Positions 51,530 through 60,865 of a DNA stretch of 64,000 nt are shown here, in pieces. Made by a program: the position numbers and the translations under genes. The DNA lies in contig NZ_HG315685.1 in assembly GCF_000455365.1 (NCBI RefSeq), positions 644,461 through 708,460 on the forward strand, given 5' to 3'. The notes under the pieces were generated by a model. The model had not been told where the DNA came from and searched no databases. It saw only the letters and a program-made list of their open reading frames with translations. Every line of letters begins with the position of its first letter. The first letter of the stretch is position 1. The DNA comes from Halopiger djelfimassiliensis (GTDB lineage: Archaea > Halobacteriota > Halobacteria > Halobacteriales > Natrialbaceae).

Positions 51530-51604
51530 CGTCCGTCCGATCACCGGCTGGGAGAAAACTATTGCTCCAAATACATATGCCGTCCCATCCGTAATCGCTA
51601 CCCG

Positions 51605-53695
51605 ATGTCGAAACAGCTCCCGCGTAGACGGGTCCTCGCAGGGTCGGCCGCGCTGGGATTGGCGACGCTCGCCGGCCGCCTTCCACGGACCGCCGCCGAA
51701 CCGCACGCCCGACCGGACGCAACGAACGATACCGCAGCGTTCTCGAGCACTGCTGGGTCGCCGCCGGACGCCACACCCGATCTCGACGATCTCGAGTCGT
51801 TCGTCGACGAGCGACTGGGGACGCTTCTGGACGAACACGACGTCGCCGGCGCGTCGGTCGCCGTCGTCTCCGGTGACGCCGTCGAACTCACGAAAGGGTA
51901 CGGAGTCGCCGACGTCGACGACGGGACCGCGGTCGACGCCGAACGGACGCGGTTTCGGATCGGCTCGATTTCGAAGCCGCTCGTCTGGACCGCCGTCATG
52001 CAGTTGCTCGAGGACGGCCGGATCGACCCACACGAGGACGTGCGGACGTCCCTCGAGTCCGTGTCGCCCCCGCCGGGCGACGAACCGATCACCGTCGCGC
52101 ATCTGGCGACGCATACGGCCGGCTTCGAGGAACGCTTCCGGGGGACTTGGGTCACGGATCCGGACGACGTGCGGCCGCTGGATCGGGTCCTCGAGGAGGA
52201 ACTGCCCGAACGGGTCCGTCCGCCGGGCCGCATCGCGTCGTACTCGAACTACGGGGCCGCGCTCGCGGCACAGATCGTCGCCGACGTGACCGGGACGACC
52301 TTTGAGAACGCCCTCGCCCGCCGCCTGTTCGAGCCGCTGGGGATGGCCGACACGACGTTCGAACAGCCGGTTCCGGACGACGCCGCGGTTTCGAACGGCT
52401 ACACGGCGACCGCCGGGCCGCGACGGGACGCCCCCGACCTGTTCCTCGAGATCGCCCCGGCCGGCGCTGCGACCGCGACGGCGGCCGACATGGCCCGGTT
52501 CATGCGCGCACACCTCGGCGGGGGGATCGTCGACGGCGAACGGGTGCTCGCTCCCGAAACCGTCGAGCGAATGCACGAGCAGTGGTTCACCCACCACGAC
52601 GCGATTCCGGGGATCGCGTTCGGACTGCTCGAGGACGAGCGACGCGGCGTCCGCGTGCTCGAACACGACGGGGCGATTCCCGGCTCGTTCTACAGCTACC
52701 TCCTGTTGGTCCCCGAGTACGATCTCGGACTCTTCGTCTCGTACAACACCGACAGCGGCGCTCTGGCGAACGGCGAGTTCGTCGACGCGTTCGTCGAGGA
52801 GTTCGTCCCCCGACCCGAGACGGAGCCGTCGGTCCCCGAACCCGACGGACGACCGGACCGGGTGGCGGCGCTCGAGGGCACGTATCGCGGCGTCCGGATC
52901 GCGAAATCGACGCGTGCACGGCTGCCGACGGCGCTCCAGGCCGGCGAGGTCGACGTCGGCGTCGACGGGGACGGCTACCTCGTGACCGACTTCGGCGGCG
53001 GGCCGACCCGCTGGGTCCAGCGGGAGCCGCTGGTCTTCGACGCCGTCGACGGCGAGGACAGACTCGCGTTCGGCGCGACCGACGGCGAGATCACCCACCT
53101 GTTTCTGGGGTTTCATGCGTTCGAGCGCATTGCCCCGCACGAGTCGCTCTCGGTACACCGGAACCTCGCGGCAGCGTCTGCCCTCGGGACGCTCTCCGGA
53201 GCAGTCGGCTGGCCGCTCGGCTGGGCGAAACGACGGGTCGTCGGCGGCAGGGACGAGACCGACTCGAGCGACGCCCCGACGGCGGACGAGCCAGCCGGAC
53301 CCGGCCTATCGATCGAATCCAGCCCGGAGACGGGCACCGAACCGTCGTCGGCGAACTCGACCGCCGGTCGCGGGGGGCTGACGGCAGTCCTGTCCCCGGC
53401 CCGCGCACGGTGGATCGCCGGCGGCGCGATCGCGTGCGTGTTCGGGTTCGTCATCGGGACGATCGCGTTGCTGGACGACCAGCCGTACACCCTGTTTAGC
53501 GATCCGCCGCTGGCGTTCGAACTCGTGTCGACCCTGCCGCTTCTCGGCACACTCGGTGCGACAGCGGCCGTCGCCGCCGTCGCCGTCGCCTGGTATGAGG
53601 GATACTGGGGGATCCTCTCTCGGATCCATTACACGCTCGTGGTCGCCAGCATCGTCGTGTTCTGCTGGCTTCTGGCGTACTGGAACTTCCTGTGA
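51605..53695 (+). CDS. Tat-exported serine hydrolase, class C beta-lactamase fold, with membrane tail
   Basis: A 696-aa protein. A Tat signal (RRRVLAGSAALGLATLAG) at 7-24 leads to a penicillin-binding-protein-like domain with SxxK at 121-124 (S121/K124), YSN at 213-215 and an HDG box near 358. A beta-rich domain (about 430-530) follows, then a Ser/Thr/Pro-rich linker and three membrane spans near the C-terminus. Archaea lack peptidoglycan with D-Ala, so the substrate is likely a peptide or ester outside the cell. It is divergent from the ArsR-type regulator. Confidence 0.88.
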   Translation: MSKQLPRRRVLAGSAALGLATLAGRLPRTAAEPHARPDATNDTAAFSSTAGSPPDATPDLDDLESFVDERLGTLLDEHDVAGASVAVVSGDAVELTKGYGVADVDDGTAVDAERTRFRIGSISKPLVWTAVMQLLEDGRIDPHEDVRTSLESVSPPPGDEPITVAHLATHTAGFEERFRGTWVTDPDDVRPLDRVLEEELPERVRPPGRIASYSNYGAALAAQIVADVTGTTFENALARRLFEPLGMADTTFEQPVPDDAAVSNGYTATAGPRRDAPDLFLEIAPAGAATATAADMARFMRAHLGGGIVDGERVLAPETVERMHEQWFTHHDAIPGIAFGLLEDERRGVRVLEHDGAIPGSFYSYLLLVPEYDLGLFVSYNTDSGALANGEFVDAFVEEFVPRPETEPSVPEPDGRPDRVAALEGTYRGVRIAKSTRARLPTALQAGEVDVGVDGDGYLVTDFGGGPTRWVQREPLVFDAVDGEDRLAFGATDGEITHLFLGFHAFERIAPHESLSVHRNLAAASALGTLSGAVGWPLGWAKRRVVGGRDETDSSDAPTADEPAGPGLSIESSPETGTEPSSANSTAGRGGLTAVLSPARARWIAGGAIACVFGFVIGTIALLDDQPYTLFSDPPLAFELVSTLPLLGTLGATAAVAAVAVAWYEGYWGILSRIHYTLVVASIVVFCWLLAYWNFL

Positions 53696-53764
53696 GTCGC
53701 CGGCATCCAGCCGCGAGATCCGGTCTACCGTGACGGTTCCGGCGACCGATCGGACCGCTCGAGG

Positions 53765-54007
53765 TCAGGCAGGCGGTGCAGTCCAGCCGCCGATCGCCCC
53801 GAGAAGGGAACCGACCAGCAGGTAACACACTGCGACGACGCCGCCGACTACGCCCTTGGACCCGACGGCACCGACACGGCCGCCCGGAAAGCCGGCGGTC
53901 GAGCGGGTGAGATCGACGCCGAACGGGGAAAACGTGCACGAGAACACGAAGACGACCGCCGTACACGCCCGAAGGCGACGATCGATTCTGGACGGGACCA
54001 CGGACAA
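53765..54007 (-). CDS. possible small membrane protein
   Basis: An 80-aa frame with a GTG start, 36 bp downstream of metG. Two hydrophobic segments (about 14-30 and 51-74, the latter GVVGGVVAVCYLLVGSLLGA) are separated by a glycine-rich stretch. Third codon positions are GC-rich, as in real genes, but no family is recognised. It may be a real small membrane protein or the end of a decayed gene. No better ORF lies in the 348-bp gap. Confidence 0.35.
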   Translation of the reverse strand: MSVVPSRIDRRLRACTAVVFVFSCTFSPFGVDLTRSTAGFPGGRVGAVGSKGVVGGVVAVCYLLVGSLLGAIGGWTAPPA

Positions 54008-54043
54008 ACAGCGAAAGATGCCGCCGATACGCCCTGAGTCGCG

Positions 54044-56128
54044 TTACTGTACCTTCTCGCCGACCGCGGCGTCGCCGTGGGTCGTCAGCAGGTCCGCCTC
54101 CTCACCCGCCGCGAGGATCATCCCGTTGGATTCGACGCCGAACAGTTCCGCTGGCTCCATGTTCGCAAGCAGAATGCACTTCTCGCCGGGCAGTTCCTCG
54201 AGATCGTGCAGTTGCTTGATGCCGGCGACGACCTGTCGCGTCTCGAAGCCGATGTCGACCTCGAGACGCGCGAGGTCGTCCGCGCCCTCGATCCCTTCGG
54301 CCGCCTCGATCCGACCGACGCGAACGTCGAGTTCCTGAAAGTCCTCGAAGCTGATTCGTTCGTCGGCCAGTGGCTCGAGTTCGTCGGTAGCTGTCATATC
54401 GCCTGTTTCGTCGGCGTCCGTGTCGTCGCTTTCGGTTTCGGCCGCGGCTGCGACGCGCTCGTCGAGTTTTTCGTTGAGTTCAGCGACGCGATCGTCCTCG
54501 ATCTTCTCGAAGAGTTCGCCCGGTTCGTCGAAGGTTCGCGGCGGCGCTTCGAGGGCGTCCTCGAGACGCGCGTCCGCGACCGATCCCTCCTCGCCGAGTT
54601 GCGCCCACAGTCGCTGGGCCTTGTCGGGTGCGATCGGCTCGAGGAGGACGCCGACGGCCTTGGCGATCTGGACGCAGTCGCGGATGACCTGTCGGGCGCG
54701 CTCGGGTTCGTCGTCGGTGAGCTTCCAGGGCTCGTGGCGCTGGATGTACTCGTTGCCGAACTGGGCGAGCTGAACGGCGGCCTGCCCGACGCCGCGCAGC
54801 GAGTAGTCGTTGACGCTCTCGCGAACGTCCGCGAGCGCGTCCTGAATCCGCTCGTGGACCTCCGCGGAGACGTCCGTCTCCGGGGTCCCCTCGTAGTTCC
54901 GGTAGGCAAAGAGCAGCGACCGGTACCAGAAGTTGCCGACCGTCCCCACGAGTTCGCCGTTGACCGTCTCCTGGAAGGCGTCCCACGAGAAGTCGACGTC
55001 CTGCTGGAGCCCGCCGGTCGTCATCAGGTAGTACCGCAGCAGGTCCGGATGGAACCCCTCCTCGAGGTACTCTTTGGCCCAGATCGCCCGGTTACGGCTG
55101 GTCGAGAGGCCCTTGCCGTTGATGGTGATGAAGCCGGTCGCGGCGATCCCGCGGGGCTTGTTGTAGCCAGCGCCTTCGAGCATCGCGGGCCAGAAGATCG
55201 TGTGATGCTGGATGATGTCGCGGCCGATGAAGTGGACGACGTCGCCCTCGTCCTTCCAGACCTGTTCCCAGTCGTACCCGTCCGTTCCGACCCGCTCGGA
55301 GTACTGTTTCGTGCTCGAGATGTACTCGACCGGCGCGTCGACCCAGACGTAGAGGACGAGGTCGCTCTCGGCTTCACCGTCGGCGGCGGGGTAATCGATC
55401 CCCCAGTCCATATCGCGCGTGATACACCAGTCCTGCAGGCCGTCCTCGATCCACTGGCGGGGCTGGTTGCGCGCGTTCGAAGTCCCTTCGAGATCGTCGA
55501 GGAAGTCGGTGAGAAAGTCGGCGAACTCCGAGACCTCGAAGAACTTGTGCGTTCGCTCGCGGTACTCCGCGGGGTTGCCCGTGATCGTACTCGTCGGATC
55601 CTCGACCTCTCCCGGCTCGAGGTGGCGCTGACAGCCCTCGTCGCACTCGTCGCCCCGGGCCTTCTCCCCGCAGTAGGGGCAGGTCCCCTCGACGTAGCGG
55701 TCGGGGAGGTACTGGTCGGCGTCGGGGTCGTAGGCGACCTGTATCTCCTTTTCGTAGATGTATCCCTGGTCGTCGAGTTCGCGGACGATCTCCTGGGTCA
55801 GTTCGGTGTTGGTCTCGTCGTGGGTGTGGCCGTAGTTGTCGAACTCGACGTTGAACTTCGGGAACGTCTCCTCGTACTGTCGATGCCACTCCAGTGCGAA
55901 CGCCTCGGGGTCGACGCCCTCCTGCTCGGCGTTGACGGCGACGGGCGTGCCGTGCATATCCGAGCCGCAGACGTAGGCCGTCTCTTGGCCGAGCGTTTCG
56001 AGGGCGCGGTCGAACGCGTCCGCACCGATGTATCCCCGCAGGTGACCGATGTGGAGGTCGCCGTTCGCGTAGGGCAACCCGCAGGTCACGACCGCGGGAC
56101 GGTCCGTCGGAAAGTCGTCGTTGCTCAT
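54044..56128 (-). CDS. metG: methionyl-tRNA synthetase
   Basis: A 694-aa class I synthetase that charges tRNA-Met. The HIGH motif is at 26-29 (DLHIGHLRG); the KMSKS-like loop is KGLSTSRNRA. A zinc-knuckle insertion with CPYCGEKARGDECDEGC is in the connective domain. After the anticodon-binding helices and an acidic linker (about 560-600), an OB-fold tRNA-binding domain ends the protein (FQELDVRVGRIEAAEG, VESNGMILAA), as in dimeric MetRS. The start is ATG 56128. Confidence 0.96.
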   Translation of the reverse strand: MSNDDFPTDRPAVVTCGLPYANGDLHIGHLRGYIGADAFDRALETLGQETAYVCGSDMHGTPVAVNAEQEGVDPEAFALEWHRQYEETFPKFNVEFDNYGHTHDETNTELTQEIVRELDDQGYIYEKEIQVAYDPDADQYLPDRYVEGTCPYCGEKARGDECDEGCQRHLEPGEVEDPTSTITGNPAEYRERTHKFFEVSEFADFLTDFLDDLEGTSNARNQPRQWIEDGLQDWCITRDMDWGIDYPAADGEAESDLVLYVWVDAPVEYISSTKQYSERVGTDGYDWEQVWKDEGDVVHFIGRDIIQHHTIFWPAMLEGAGYNKPRGIAATGFITINGKGLSTSRNRAIWAKEYLEEGFHPDLLRYYLMTTGGLQQDVDFSWDAFQETVNGELVGTVGNFWYRSLLFAYRNYEGTPETDVSAEVHERIQDALADVRESVNDYSLRGVGQAAVQLAQFGNEYIQRHEPWKLTDDEPERARQVIRDCVQIAKAVGVLLEPIAPDKAQRLWAQLGEEGSVADARLEDALEAPPRTFDEPGELFEKIEDDRVAELNEKLDERVAAAAETESDDTDADETGDMTATDELEPLADERISFEDFQELDVRVGRIEAAEGIEGADDLARLEVDIGFETRQVVAGIKQLHDLEELPGEKCILLANMEPAELFGVESNGMILAAGEEADLLTTHGDAAVGEKVQ

Positions 56129-56379
56129 GTGCGTGGTCTTGCCGTGGCGGGCGTAAAACCCGCCGGTTTTCGGTCAGTTCGCGCGCGGTACTCGCCGTCT
56201 CCGATCCGGGTTTCGCGCCGCGTACATACCGTATGACCGGCCGAGCGCGACGGTTCTCCCGGTTGACGACACTAGCGCTGCATTCGCATAGAACGAGAAG
56301 CGACAGCGTGTGTCGTCATTGTCGTCCGGGAATACCGGCGGTGACGGCAAAAACGTTGTTCTTCGAACGCGACGGGCAG

Positions 56380-57741
56380 TCAACTCCCGAGCCAGTCGGC
56401 GAAGTCCGTCGTGAGGAACCCGACGTAGTCGACGACGCCGAGATACAGCGCGATCGCGAGGACGACGACGATGACGGTCCGGACGAGCCAGATCCAGACG
56501 GCGTCCCCCGTTCGAACGTCGCCGATGCCCCGTCTGAGTTCATCTCGAGCGGTGTCGGGGATCACCCAGCCGACGAACAACGATAGCATGAGCGCGCCGA
56601 AGACGAGCAAGACCGCGTCCATGAACCCGTCGAGCAGGTCGAGAAAGATCAGATCGACCGTCACGGGGACGCCGACGAGGAATATCGCGACGCCGGCACC
56701 GACCGCCGCGATCGGTCGGTCGAGCCCGTGTTCGTCCATGAGATACGCCACGACGAACTCGAGCAAACTGATCGAACTCGACAGGGCGGCCATCCCGACC
56801 ATGAAGAAAAAGACGATGCCGAGGATCCGGCCGCCGGTGATCGACCCGAACGCCTCGGTCAGACTGAAAAAGATCGCTCCGACGGCCTGTTCGCCCGGAT
56901 CCGCGCCGCCGCTGATGATGATCGGAAAGACGACGAAGCCGACGAGCACGGCGATCAGCGTATCGAAGCCGACGATGATCAGGCCGTCCTCGACGAGGTT
57001 TCGATCCTCGCCGAGGTACGACGCGTACGTGATCATGATCCCCATCCCGAGCGAGAGGGTAAAGAACGCTTGGCCGGCCGCCGTCGGGAGGATCGTCATC
57101 CAGTTCTCGGCGAGGAGACCGAAGTCCGGCGCGAGATAATAGGAGTAGGCCTCGCCGGCCTCGGGCAACGTCGCTCCGTATCCGACCAGCACGAGCAACA
57201 GCAAAACGATCAGCGGAACGAGGAACTTCACGGCGAGTTCGATCCCCTGTCTGATTCCGAGGGCGACGACGCCGACCGTCAGGGCCATAAAGAGCGCATG
57301 AAACAGGAGCGCATCCGTCCCGGTCGATATCGCCCCGAACAGTTCCATCGCCTGATCGACGTCCGCGACGTAGCCGTCGGTGAAACCGATGAGGAAGTAC
57401 CTGACGAACCAGCCGGCGACGACGCTGTAGTACGACAGGATCACGAACGCCGTGATGAAGAACACGTACCCCAGATACTTCCAGCCCTCGCCGCCGAGTT
57501 CCCGCAACGCGCCGACCGGGTTGAGTTCCGTTCGCCGGCCGATGACGAACTCGACGAGAATCGCCGGCAGCCCGACGATGGCGACGAACAACAGGTAGAT
57601 GAGGAGAAACCCCGCCCCGCCTTCCTGGCCCGTGATGAAGGGAAACCGCCAGATGTTCCCGAGCCCGACCGCGCTTCCGACGGCCGCGAGGATAAACCCC
57701 GAACGTGTCGCCCACGTTTCTCGTTCCGTCTGTCCAGCCAT
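56380..57741 (-). CDS. neurotransmitter:sodium symporter family transporter
   Basis: A 453-aa membrane protein of the SNF family (LeuT fold) with about 11-12 spans. The N-terminal signature VGSAVGLGNIWRFPF (residues 21-35) carries the sodium and substrate site. It takes up an amino acid or related solute with Na+, well suited to a high-salt cell. The substrate cannot be told. Upstream is an AT-rich promoter with a TATA-like gaataagta about 27 nt before the ATG. Confidence 0.93.
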   Translation of the reverse strand: MAGQTERETWATRSGFILAAVGSAVGLGNIWRFPFITGQEGGAGFLLIYLLFVAIVGLPAILVEFVIGRRTELNPVGALRELGGEGWKYLGYVFFITAFVILSYYSVVAGWFVRYFLIGFTDGYVADVDQAMELFGAISTGTDALLFHALFMALTVGVVALGIRQGIELAVKFLVPLIVLLLLVLVGYGATLPEAGEAYSYYLAPDFGLLAENWMTILPTAAGQAFFTLSLGMGIMITYASYLGEDRNLVEDGLIIVGFDTLIAVLVGFVVFPIIISGGADPGEQAVGAIFFSLTEAFGSITGGRILGIVFFFMVGMAALSSSISLLEFVVAYLMDEHGLDRPIAAVGAGVAIFLVGVPVTVDLIFLDLLDGFMDAVLLVFGALMLSLFVGWVIPDTARDELRRGIGDVRTGDAVWIWLVRTVIVVVLAIALYLGVVDYVGFLTTDFADWLGS

Positions 57742-57862
57742 AGCGGAACGTGGTACTTATTCTTGGTAAATACTCCGAATAAATGTAAACAAGTGTTGAT
57801 AAGAGTTCGGGAAATACCCGATTACGGAAAAATAATCCGTCTTTAGTCCACATGCGGTGGCA

Positions 57863-58192
57863 CTACGTTCCGTCTCGATCGACGGTCCACGCGTCGGGAA
57901 ACAGTCCGAACCGACTGCCGAACAGCATCCCGATCCCCGCCACCGTGAACCCGGCGAACGCGACTGCCGTCGCCGGTCCGCCGGTGCCGACGATCAGCAC
58001 GACAGTTGCGCCGACCCAGGCGATCCAGCCCAGCGCCTCCCAGGGTCGCCCGTCGTAGAGCCGCCAGACGGAAAGCGACAGCAGGAACCCGCCCAACATC
58101 GCCGCCCCGAGGGCGTTCTCGAGGACGAGCGAGATCACGAGCAGCCCACAGATAGCCACGAGCGCCACGCCGTCGACCCGATCCATCGCCAT
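57863..58192 (-). CDS. small polytopic membrane protein
   Basis: A 109-aa protein with about four hydrophobic segments (for example ALVAICGLLVISLVL, TVVLIVGTGGPATAVA). There is no recognised domain. Start codons at 58198 (GTG), 58192 (ATG) and 58186 (ATG) are all in frame; 58192 is chosen. It lies 54 bp downstream of mfnA on the same strand and may be transcribed with it. Confidence 0.65.
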   Translation of the reverse strand: MAMDRVDGVALVAICGLLVISLVLENALGAAMLGGFLLSLSVWRLYDGRPWEALGWIAWVGATVVLIVGTGGPATAVAFAGFTVAGIGMLFGSRFGLFPDAWTVDRDGT

Positions 58193-58246
58193 ACGCACCC
58201 GTCGGCGTCGATCGGCAAACGCGTAACGGTACGGCGTTCGGGGTCG

Positions 58247-59332
58247 CTAGTCGTCGCCGGCGACCGGGACGCTCGCGCGCACCTCGAGTCGATCCAGATC
58301 CCCGACGAACGAGGCGAGCATATCGCGGGTGACGTGGGGCATACAGACGATCCGGAGTTCGCCGGTCCCGGTTCGGGAGATGCGCCACCCATGGGCGCGC
58401 AACGCGTCGATCGTCGACGTCGGGACGTCGGCCGCGACCAGCGGGAGTTCGGGATCGACGACCTCGTAACCGCGTTTCTCGAGGGCGTCGGCGAGCCAGT
58501 CGGCGTTGTTCTGGGAGCGGACGTACTGGCTCCGGTAGCCGGCGGGCCACAGTTCCTCCATCGCGGCGACGGCGCTTGCGACGCCCGCGCCCGACCGGGT
58601 GCCGGTCAACGTCGCCTGCGACGTCGACTCGAGGTAGGGCGTGTCGACGGCGAGTTCGTCGAGCAACCCTTCGGAGCGGGCGAGCAACCCGCCGGCGGGG
58701 ACCGCGGCCTGGCCCATTTTGTGAGGATCGATCGCCATCGTATCGACCGGCGCGTGGTCGAAGTGCCACTCGTGGTCGGTAAACGGAAGAACGAATCCGC
58801 CCCACGCGGCGTCGACGTGGAGCATGGCGTCGACCGATCGGGCGATCTCGCCGAGCTCGGGGATCGGATCGACGCGGCCGTACTCGGTCGTTCCCGCGAC
58901 GCCGATCACGAGCGCCGTTTCCTCGTCGACCGAGGCGCGAACGCCCTCGAGATCGACCCGATGTTCGTCGTCCGTCGGGACGACCCGGAGTTCGATCCCG
59001 AGCAGGTCGGCAGCCTTCTGAAAGCTGAAATGGCCCGACGCGGACATGACGACGTTCGGCGACGCGGTTTCGGCCCGCTCGCGGGCGATCCGAACGGCCT
59101 GAATGTTCGCTTCCGTTCCCCCGCTCGTGACGTAGCCGGCCGGGTCCTCGAGGCCGGCGATTTCGCCGAGCAGTTCGATGGCGTCGTCCTCCAGCGCCGC
59201 GATGGTCGGGTACGTCCCGGGGTCGCCCGGGTTCGTTGCGAGAAAGCGCTCGGCCGCCTCACGCGCTACCGGGTGCGGTTCCGTACACATCGACGAGAGA
59301 ACCCGGTCGAACGCCTGCGGCTCGAGTTGCAT
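58247..59332 (-). CDS. mfnA: L-tyrosine/L-aspartate decarboxylase MfnA
   Basis: A 361-aa PLP-dependent group II decarboxylase. The cofactor lysine is K205 in DPHKMGQ, the PLP-ring histidine H101 lies in SASGHFSF, and D174 lies in HVDAAWGG. In archaea without bacterial PanD this enzyme makes beta-alanine from aspartate for coenzyme A; in methanogens it makes tyramine for methanofuran. Haloarchaea lack methanofuran, so the aspartate role is likely here. The start is ATG 59332; an ATG upstream at 59386 adds 18 unlikely residues. Confidence 0.92.
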   Translation of the reverse strand: MQLEPQAFDRVLSSMCTEPHPVAREAAERFLATNPGDPGTYPTIAALEDDAIELLGEIAGLEDPAGYVTSGGTEANIQAVRIARERAETASPNVVMSASGHFSFQKAADLLGIELRVVPTDDEHRVDLEGVRASVDEETALVIGVAGTTEYGRVDPIPELGEIARSVDAMLHVDAAWGGFVLPFTDHEWHFDHAPVDTMAIDPHKMGQAAVPAGGLLARSEGLLDELAVDTPYLESTSQATLTGTRSGAGVASAVAAMEELWPAGYRSQYVRSQNNADWLADALEKRGYEVVDPELPLVAADVPTSTIDALRAHGWRISRTGTGELRIVCMPHVTRDMLASFVGDLDRLEVRASVPVAGDD

Positions 59333-59514
59333 ATCACGTATGTAGATGTTCACCGGTTTAGGAGTTGCGTTTAGCGAACGGTTCAACGTAAACGTGGCGT
59401 GCTCGCGAACCGATTTACCGGCGCTTCATCGCGTTCCCGTGCCGACTGGACGGGCCGCCCCGGGCGTCCGCCTCGTGCGGGTCGTGTGCTGCACATTTCC
59501 CTTCGCCACCCTCA

Positions 59515-59532
59515 ATAAATACAAATATTTAT
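59515..59532. promoter_or_regulatory. inverted repeat over the TATA box of the glycosyltransferase gene
   Basis: ATAAATA (59515-59521) and TATTTAT (59526-59532) form a perfect 7-bp inverted repeat with a 4-nt spacer. The right arm is at -32 to -26 from the ATG at 59558, the place of the TATA box. A protein bound here would block TBP/TFB, or the symmetry could be chance in an AT-rich stretch. Confidence 0.5.
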
Positions 59533-59557
59533 AATTTCCCGGCGAGGATTACCGATA

Positions 59558-60850
59558 ATGTTTCCGACAGCGTCCCGCGCCGTCGAATACGGGGGCACGA
59601 TCGGCGGCGTCCTCGTTTTATTACTGGTCGGACTCGTACACGGAACGGAGGTACAGACGTTCACGATCGATCTGATCGCGGTTACTATCCGATTCGTCTT
59701 CCTCGAGGCAGTGTCCGCGATCGCGGTGTTTACGGGGTTCGTAGCAGTGACCGGGTTGCTGTTGGTTCGCGAGGTGTGGTCCTCACGCGAGTCGCTCGAG
59801 CAGGTCACCGCCGGGCCACGGCTTACCGCGGTCGTTCCCGTTTACCGCGACCACGAAGTGATGGACGTAAGCATCGAGAGTCTCTGTGAGAGCGCATACG
59901 AGAACCTCGAAATCGTGATCGTCCCGGAACCGGACGACGAGCCGACGCTCCAGCGGACCCGGGAGCTCGCGGCGGCCCACGACCGGGTCGAGTACACGCT
60001 CAACGGCCAGCCCGGCTCGAAAGCGGGTGCGATCAACCACGCCGTCCGCGAAACCGACGCGGAGTACGTCGCCGTCTTCGACGCCGACGAGTGGATCGCC
60101 CCCGAGTTCCTGCCGACAGCGATGGGCGAACTACTCGACGGCACGGACGTCTTTCAGGGGCGGCGGGTGCCACGCCCGACCGGCGTCGTCGAGACCGTCG
60201 CGTACTGCGAACGGATCGTCTTCCACGCGAGTTACAAGCTCGTCGAACTGTTCGGATTCACGAACTGCCGGAGCTCGTCGACGGTCTTTACCCGCGAAAC
60301 CTTCGAGCGCGTCGGCGGCTACGACGACATGCTCACCGAGGACCTCGATTTCGCACACGCCTGTTACCGCGAGGGCCTCGAGGTCAGACAGGCGCGCCAC
60401 TGTACGAACACGATGGAAGCACCCCACACCTGGACCGACCTCTGGGGACAGCGAAAGCGCTGGCGCGTCGGCCAGATCGAAGTCCTGCACGCGACCGTGC
60501 TCGAACTCCTGCGCGGACAGGCCGGTCGCCGGGGCCTGATCTCGATCGGTCGGATGTGCTCGAGCCTGTTCGGCAGCCTGTTTACCCTTGCACTCGTCTC
60601 GAAACTTCTGGTACTGCTTATTCTCGGGATCGAATCGGCCTTCCTGGTCCCCTGTGTGTTCCTGCTCGGAACGATCGGCATCGTCGCCTGGCGCGACGGC
60701 AAGGACGGCCGCATCGACGGGCTCTGCTGGAGCGTCGCCCTCGCTCCGCTGTTGTATCCCGCGTTCGGCGTGTTGACGCTCAAATCGCTGCTCGAGTATC
60801 TCCTGAGCTGGGACGGAAGCTGGTACCGAGTCCAAAAAACCGGCGCGTAA
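59558..60850 (+). CDS. membrane glycosyltransferase, family 2 (cellulose-synthase-like)
   Basis: A 430-aa processive-type GT2. Two N-terminal spans (about 14-30, 45-71) and four or more C-terminal ones (after 320) flank a GT-A domain. The metal motif DAD lies at 175-177, the acidic TEDLDF segment lies near 263, and QRKRW lies near 306. It probably extends a polysaccharide or lipid-linked glycan across the membrane. It converges on ppsA with 15 bp between. Confidence 0.87.
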   Translation: MFPTASRAVEYGGTIGGVLVLLLVGLVHGTEVQTFTIDLIAVTIRFVFLEAVSAIAVFTGFVAVTGLLLVREVWSSRESLEQVTAGPRLTAVVPVYRDHEVMDVSIESLCESAYENLEIVIVPEPDDEPTLQRTRELAAAHDRVEYTLNGQPGSKAGAINHAVRETDAEYVAVFDADEWIAPEFLPTAMGELLDGTDVFQGRRVPRPTGVVETVAYCERIVFHASYKLVELFGFTNCRSSSTVFTRETFERVGGYDDMLTEDLDFAHACYREGLEVRQARHCTNTMEAPHTWTDLWGQRKRWRVGQIEVLHATVLELLRGQAGRRGLISIGRMCSSLFGSLFTLALVSKLLVLLILGIESAFLVPCVFLLGTIGIVAWRDGKDGRIDGLCWSVALAPLLYPAFGVLTLKSLLEYLLSWDGSWYRVQKTGA

Positions 60851-60865
60851 GGGGACAGAACGGGC

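Noticed and set aside
50579-53158. An 859-aa frame that would extend the ArsR-type regulator.
   Set aside because: The extension is antisense to the serine hydrolase gene and Arg/Asp-rich; the regulator starts at 51529.
54077-56236. A 719-codon frame antisense to metG.
   Set aside because: Shadow frame from high GC at third positions; the MetRS motifs are on the other strand.
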